The position numbers and the translations under genes are program-made. A model generated the notes under the pieces. That model saw only the letters and a program-made list of their open reading frames with translations, ran no database searches and was not told where the DNA came from. From contig CM007322.1 of NCBI GenBank assembly GCA_000333855.2, forward strand, positions 149,509-199,968: a stretch of 50,460 nt of DNA. Direction: 5' to 3'. The first letter of the stretch is position 1, and each line of letters begins with the position of its first letter. This DNA is from Endotrypanum monterogeii (Eukaryota > Euglenozoa > Kinetoplastea > Trypanosomatida > Trypanosomatidae). Shown here piece by piece: positions 44,793-50,460 of this stretch.

Positions 44793-47043
44793 GTGGACCT
44801 CATCGTGGCTCGTGGGGAGGTCCTTTGACACAGCATTCAGGTGGTCTCGCGGTTCACTGGAAAAAAAAAAAAAGACCCGATGCTGTTTGGTGAGCATAGT
44901 GTCGGTAAGACAGCCATCGTCGAAGGCCTGGCCCAACGTATCGTGCGGAGCGAGGTGCCGGATACTGACAGGGACCGCAGCGTGTACGCACTGGACATGG
45001 GCGCCCTCGTCAACGGTGCCAAGTTCCGTGGCGAGTTTGAGGGGCGTCTCAAAGGTGTCCTCACGGACACCATAGAGTGCAACGGGAGGTTCATTCTGTT
45101 GAGCGAGGAGCCACACACGCTGGTTGGCGCCGGCAACTCCGGCGATGGCTCGATAGATGCTGCGAACCGGCTGAAGTCGTCGCTGGGGCGTGGTGAGTTG
45201 CGCTGTGTCGGTGCTACGACGCTCGACGAGTATCACCGTCACACCGAGACCGACGCCACGCTCGCACGCCGTTTCCAGTAGGTTCTCGTCACGGAGACCA
45301 CCGTGGCGGAGGCGATGTCTATTTTATGGGGTATCGGGGAGAAATACGAGGCCCACCACGGCTAACCTCATCAAGGAAGCGACCCTCGTCTACGCCACCG
45401 TCAACTCCCATCACTGCCCCTCCCGGCGGCACCTCCCTGAGAAAGCCATCGACTGGATCGATGAGGCAGTCAGTCATCTGCGCTTGCGGCAGGGGTCTAA
45501 GCCAGAGGCTTTTGACCTTATCGACCGCGGACTGGTCCGACTGAAGATGGGGACCGGGGGTCTGGGGGAGGGAGGGAGGGAGGGAGGTGGGCAAGGGAAA
45601 GAGGAGGCTGAAAACTTGCATGCGCACGTTTCACAAAACCAAGGAGAGTGTGATGCACTGGGGGGAGGGGGGGGTGGCGTTGGTGCAAGAAGGCTTTGTT
45701 CCAGGCGGCGAAGCAGCGGTCTGACGGGCTGGGCGTGTTGCTGCACCGCCTCGGGCAGGCGATAAAAACAGCGACGACCTCGCGAGAGCGGGCGAGATCA
45801 AGCGTACCCAAATACCAAATCTCTTTCAGCAGATCGAGAAGGACACGGGAGTGACTATCCTCAAAGATTTCATGGTGCACGACCGCGTCACTTCAAAGGG
45901 TATCGCTGGGGTGATTGCCCGGGCGACCGGCACTCCTGTGGCGCAGCGCATGGCATGTGGGCAGGAGAAGCTGATTCACGTGGACAAGGCGCTGAGAAAC
46001 ACCATCATGGGTCACGATTTGGCCGTCGAGTCCTTCAGGAATATCGTGCGCATTTCTCGTGCGGGATTGCACTCGCACACGCGACCTCTGCGCTCTGTTC
46101 TGCTCTCATGGACTCCACTGGCCTTGACAAAACGGGAGGTGTGCAATCGTCTCGCCAAGTTTCTCCTCGACGATGTGCCCTTCATATGTTGCATCGGTAT
46201 GAGCGAGTACGTCCGGCGGCTCTCGGTGCACTGGATGATAGGTGCTGCACCGAGCTACGTCGGCTACGAGGAGGGCTCGAGTTGACGGAGACGGTGCGGC
46301 ATCGCCGGCATCAGATAATTCTGTTCTACGAATTCGGGGAGTCTCACCCGAGCGTGTCGAACATCCTCGTTCAATTTTTTGTCGAGGGACACCTGACCGA
46401 CACCCACAGTCGCCGCATCGATTTCACAAAGACGACGATTTTCTTCACCTCTAACACCGGTGCAGACGTTGGTGCCCGTCTGCCGGAGGAGTAACTGTGC
46501 AGGATGGCGATGCCAGCTGTCATGGGGCAGGTGCGACGGCGCCTGGCGCCGGAGTTCATCGACCGCCTCGACAACATCCTCAGTATTGTTGACATTTTAT
46601 TGTCTCGGGTTCAGGAAATGCTGACGGAGCACAATATCACTACGGGAAAGTCCGAGGGAGTGTACGACTGGCGCAGCGCCAACAGCTACAGCTCCGTGTA
46701 TGGTCCGCGCTCGCTGCAGCGTCTTGTGCAGGGTGAGCTGCTCAGTCTGTTAGCGCTGATTCTTCGTGAGGGTCGCATCCGCAAGAGTGAACATGGGAAG
46801 CTCTCGGTGCAGGGTTACGATGTCACAATGCTTGCCAATGACGAATTCCCTGCTGAAAAAAAGAGGCTGTGCAACGGGCAACTGCTCCATGAGCAGGACC
46901 GTGTCTCCTACCCCTCAAAAGTGGACATATGTGAGGTGGTGCGGTCAGTTGCTGCTGCTGCCATCGTCATCACCCGCCGTCTCCGCACCCCCCGCGCCAT
47001 CACAGCGCACACCAGCGCAGGTGCAGTATACCGTGGAAGGTGA
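44793..47043 (+). pseudogene. HSP78: Decayed mitochondrial ClpB/HSP78 disaggregase
   Basis: ClpB/HSP78 is a hexameric AAA+ disaggregase with two ATPase domains. Pieces of it run in order over 2.2 kb in three frames. Frame 0: 44793-44825 matches DPVIGRDEEIRR, then a TGA (44826-44828). Next come IQVVSRFTG, Walker [29 protein letters not shown] and [10 protein letters not shown], with a TAG at 45279-45281. VLVTETTVAEAMSIL and KYEAHHG follow, with a TAA at 45363-45365. Frame 1: LPEKAIDWIDEAVSHLRLRQ to about 45540. The middle domain is shortened and holds a GGGA tract (about 45570-45590). Frame 2: DLARAGEIKRTQIPNL and SEYVRRLSV, ending 46285. Frame 1 again: LTDTHSRRIDF, a TAA at 46492-46494, then RRRLAPEFIDRLDNI and VYGPRSLQRLVQGEL. 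Walker B1 reads ILLSEEPHT, Walker A2 reads SWTPLALTK and Walker B2 reads ILFYEFGES, so all three are destroyed. At least three frame changes and four stops rule out a working product. Confidence 0.9.
45566..45592. repeat. (GGGA)n tract in the ClpB relic
   Basis: About five GGGA-type units in the remnant of the ClpB middle domain. A purine microsatellite has invaded or expanded after loss of coding constraint. Confidence 0.8.
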
Positions 47044-48711
47044 CTCCCCCATTCTCGCTCCTCTAATCGCACTTATCCTTTTTTTTTCTCGTTCTCGTGT
47101 GTTTCAGAATGTGTTGTGCTGTGGGTCTGGCGGGCTGTTTGTTTAGTTGCGTGCGCCTGTGGGTCGAGAGCAGCTAGCGGCGGCGCCTCGCGCAGTCTGC
47201 GTGCTGAGTGAACATCTTCCTTTCTCGCGTCTCGGACCACTACCAACACCACCATCATAACCATCAGCTCTGCGGTGCGCGACATGCGCATTGGCATGCC
47301 AGCGTGAGATATGCAGGGAGCGATACATGACAGGTGAGGAGGGTGGATACGGAGGTGTTTGGGATTATTTCCCAGCACAGCTTGACGCCTATTGCTTTAT
47401 GCGCTGCACATGTGACTAGTCAGAAATTATTCGGCTGTGGCTGCTGCAGACCTCTTTCCCCTGTAACGGGTTTTATCGTTCCACGCACCGATGAGATATT
47501 GGAAAGCAAAAAAGGAAAGAAAAAAAAATAAAGGGGCGAGAGACCCAACCGCTGTTATCGACGTTCTCCGCAGCTCTACCGCAGTATTGGCTATGCCAAG
47601 GGGACATTGACAGGGTTCCCTGTAATGTGGCATGTTGCGTCAGCATCATGTCCCCTTTCGATTCACCGGAGATGGCGTGCAGTGGGGGGAGAGCGTCATT
47701 TCCATGGAGCGTCGTATTTGCTCAAAGGGCTGATGAAGGTGCGGGCAACATGCAAAGCACATGACGCGGTCGATGCAGTCGGCGCTGTATTGTACTGCGC
47801 GCGACAGCTCTGAGCACCGTGTCGACTTCGCGCATTCATTCTTCGTAAAGGGACGGGGGGGCAACAGCTTCGTCGTCGTAGTCCTCATCCAAGCACATTT
47901 TTTCCTTTTTTTCGAGACTCCCGCGAGTCAAGTCACGTTGTGGTTGTTGTGCACACCCCTTTATCTTTTCACACACAGCACATCGCAGTGGTTTGGTTGA
48001 CTTTTTATTTATTTATTTTTGAAAGTCCTTTGATTTCTTCCTCACTGCTCTTTTCCACACCTCCAGCCGCTCGTCCTCGGACTTGCTGGTGCTACCACTG
48101 CTGCTGCATTTCTTCATCTTTCTACGCCAACCCAGCCGCTGCATCACATCATCGAATCGTCCCGTCAACGCTGCTTTGATTTTCCAATCAACTGATCCGT
48201 AGAACCTGCGGTGCAGCTGCCCTCGCTTGTACGCGAGGGGTGTAGGGAATCCCTACATCTGCTGTACTGTTGCGTGTACACACAAACACAGACAAAGTCA
48301 CGCGTACGTAAATGAGTAAGCACCTCCACACGCACGCACACACCCATTGTCTCTGTGCCTGTTTATGTTTCTCTTCTCCCCCTTTTCCTTTTCTCTATTG
48401 TCTCTTCATGTTCGAACCTCCCCTCTCTTCCCTTCCCTCAACACCTCATATCTGTGGGTTACTGACCTGCACCGCGGGTGCCGTCGACGAACTCGTGCGG
48501 CTGTACGTTGCCTGTGTGTATCCGCCTCCCCCTCTGGGCAGCTGTTTCACACCGCGGGCTCACCTTCTCTCCTCTCTTTCTTCCTTGTCGTCGTCCTCCT
48601 CTTTTGTTGCTGTTTTTTCTCCACCGCTTTTTATTTTGCTTCAAAATTTTTTTTTTTGTTTGTAGGGGTTTACTGTTTTCTCCCTCTGCATTCTCGATCC
48701 GTTTTGTGACA
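47044..48711. other. Spacer between the ClpB relic and the carboxypeptidase
   Basis: No gene is recognisable. Open frames of 60-120 codons occur on both strands without motifs. The region holds T/C-rich tracts (about 47078-47098, 47900-47915, 48000-48023), an A-run (47519-47531) and a long T-rich region (48575-48662) before the next gene. The left part probably held the old HSP78 3' UTR. Confidence 0.6.
48575..48665 (+). promoter_or_regulatory. Polypyrimidine tract and SL acceptor for the carboxypeptidase
   Basis: A long T-rich tract ends in TTTGTTTGTAG with AG at 48664-48665. The start ATG at 48712 is the first downstream, giving a 5' UTR of about 46 bases. Confidence 0.7.
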
Positions 48712-50460
48712 ATGTCCGCCAACCCCCTTCTTCAGCAGAGCAGTCTGCAATACCAATATCCGCCCTTCGATCAGATCCGAGTGGACCACTTTTCACCCGC
48801 CTTCGATGAGGGCATGAAGGAGCAGATGGCGGAGATCGAGGCGATCAAGGCCAACTCAGACGCGCCCACCTTGGAAAACACGTTGGTCGCCTTGGAGAAG
48901 AGCGGTGTGCAGCTCACGCGTGCACGCCTGGTCTTTTCAAACTTGTGCTATGCACACACAAACGCAGAGATGCAGGGGTTGGAGCAGACTTATGCCCCCA
49001 AGTTTTCCGAGCACAGGGATAATATTTTCCTCGACAGCGTCCTGTACGGCCGCATCAAGGCTGTGTACGACACGCGCGGCAGCCTCGCTGGGGAAGACCT
49101 GCGACTGGTGGAACACTACGAGGATGTGTTTCGCAAGGCTGGGGCCGCCCTCGACGACATGGGGAAGGGAAAACTAAAGCAGATCAATGGGCGCCTTGCC
49201 ACTCTCGAAAGCGAATTTGTGAAGAGGGTGATGGGCATGCGCAAGACCGCATCGTTGATTGTGAGTGACGCTGCCGAGCTGGAGGGTCTCAGCGAGGACG
49301 AGATCGCGACGGCGCAGAGGGAGGCCGAGGAGCTCGGTCACCCTGGCAAGTACGCACTGATTATCGTGAACACAACACAGCAGCCGTTTCTTGCGTCGCT
49401 GAAAAACCGCGAGACGCGCCGCCGCCTGCTCGAGGCGAGCGAGCAGCGCGCTACATGCGGTGATGAGAACGACACGAGCGCCATCAATGTCGAGATTGCA
49501 CAGCTTCGACTGAAGAAGGCAAAGCTGCTCGGCAAGAAAAACTTTGCCGAGTGTCAGCTGCAGAACCAGATGGCCGATCCCGCATCAGCCGAGGCGTTGC
49601 TGCGCGACATGGGCAAGGCGGCGTCATCGAAGGCGAAGAAAGAGGCGGCGGATATCCGGCAGCTGATCCACGAAGAGGGCGGCGACTCGGAGTTGGCGCC
49701 GTGGGACTGGAGGTACTACGCGGAGCGGGTCCGCCAGAAAAAAATACGATTTGGACGAGAGCGAGACAAAGCCATATTTGGAGCTGCATCACGTGCTTGA
49801 GCGTGGTGTCTTCTACACCGCGGAGAGGCTCTGCTGCGTGACAATGCAGCGGCGCACCGATCTGCCGGTGTACCACCCCGACGTGATGACGTTCGAGATG
49901 TTCGACAGCACAGGCGAATCTCTCGCCCTTTTCGGCCTCGATCCGTACGCGCGTGCGAGCAAGCGGGGCGGTGCGTGGATGACCTTCTATGTTCGTCAGA
50001 GCACGGTGCTTGGGCAGAAACCCGTCGTGTTCAACGTCTTGAACATTGTCAAGCCAGCGGAGGGCAAGCCGACCTTGCTGACCCGTGACGATGTGAGAAC
50101 ACTTTTTCACGAGTTCGGCCACGGGCTGCATGGCATGTTAAGTGACCTCAAGTACCCTACGCTATCCGGCACAAGCGTTGTCGCTGATTTTCTCGAGTTT
50201 CCATCACAGATTAATGAGCACTGGGCAACGTACGACGAGGTACTGAGGAGTTACGCGTTGCACTACCAGACAGGGGAACCGATACCACAGGCGCTGGTAG
50301 ATCGCATGAAGGCCGCCGAGACCCACGGTAACGGGTTTCAAACCATCGAGGTGGTCAAGGCGGCATACCTTGATCTCTACTGGCACCTGGCAACGGAGGA
50401 GGCGGCCATCCTGCCACCAGCGAAAATGGAGGAGGAAGCAATGATCGCCTTTGGTGTTGG
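48712..50460 (+). CDS. DCP: M3-family dipeptidyl carboxypeptidase, one frameshift, 3' end outside the window
   Basis: DCP is a zinc metallopeptidase (clan MA, family M3) that removes C-terminal dipeptides. From ATG 48712 the protein follows bacterial Dcp from its start: NPLLQQSSLQYQYPPFDQIR, FSPAFDEGM, NTLVALEKSG and NTTQQPFLASL, then PWDWRYYAERVRQKK. There the frame breaks at a run of seven A (49738-49744). Reading on with six A restores YDLDESETKPYLELHHVLE, matching Dcp FDLDE and ELNTVL. The zinc-binding HEFGH lies at 50108-50122, followed by TLSGTS and FLEFPSQINEHWATYDE with the third ligand Glu. About 582 of an expected ~680 residues are inside the window. The break may be a sequencing error in the A-run or a real inactivating mutation. 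Everything after it is well conserved, which favours an error or a very recent event. There is no signal peptide, so it is probably cytosolic. Confidence 0.85.

Noticed and set aside
1..50460. tRNA, rRNA, CRISPR array or transposable element
   Set aside because: I looked for T-loop motifs, regular spaced repeats, reverse transcriptase or transposase motifs and target-site duplications and saw none. I could not test for SIDER retroposons, which need a profile search.

Overview
The window reads as a trypanosomatid nuclear chromosome, most likely Leishmania or a close relative in the Leishmaniinae. All credible genes lie on the + strand and none needs a cis-spliced intron. Almost every gene is preceded by a pyrimidine tract and an AG that suits spliced-leader trans-splicing. 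Coding DNA is GC-rich, and the spacers are full of CA/GT/TA microsatellites and homopolymers. The whole window therefore looks like one stretch of a left-to-right polycistronic unit. From memory, a GGC1-type carrier, HSP78/ClpB and an M3 dipeptidyl carboxypeptidase are neighbours on Leishmania chromosome 2. I could not check that synteny.

Layout, left to right. An 11.5-kb gene (988-12513, with a probable extra N-terminal piece from 737) encodes a giant ASH/HYDIN-like beta-sandwich protein. A TPR protein follows (13367-14944), then a spacer with an 840-base assembly gap inside a TA microsatellite. Next come an orphan coiled-coil protein (17171-18136), a DPH7-type diphthine methylesterase (19124-20776), a ProA-fold protein that has lost the catalytic cysteine (22025-24049) and a 1435-residue LRR protein (25000-29307). 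These are followed by a twin-CX9C mitochondrial-type protein (29974-30900), NOP14 (31518-34331), a GGC1-type mitochondrial GTP/GDP carrier (35694-36635) and an unrecognised protein with a probable frameshift near its start (38295-39590, extending upstream to 38155 or 38074). The right end holds CFAP58 (40317-43118), a decayed mitochondrial ClpB/HSP78 (44793-47043) and an M3 dipeptidyl carboxypeptidase that has one frameshift and runs off the window (48712 onward).

The genes do not form a pathway, which is normal for trypanosomatid clusters. There are loose themes. The giant ASH protein and CFAP58 suggest the flagellum or cytoskeleton. The carrier, the CX9C protein and the ClpB relic suggest the mitochondrion. 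NOP14 and DPH7 belong to ribosome assembly and translation.

The most interesting points are the ProA-like pseudoenzyme (Ala505 where the family has its nucleophilic Cys), the ClpB relic with both Walker B motifs and the second Walker A destroyed, the long-linker twin-CX9C protein, and the giant ASH protein with its frame break and internal GC gradient. Three gene models carry single frame breaks. Two of them sit at short A-runs and may be assembly errors rather than biology.
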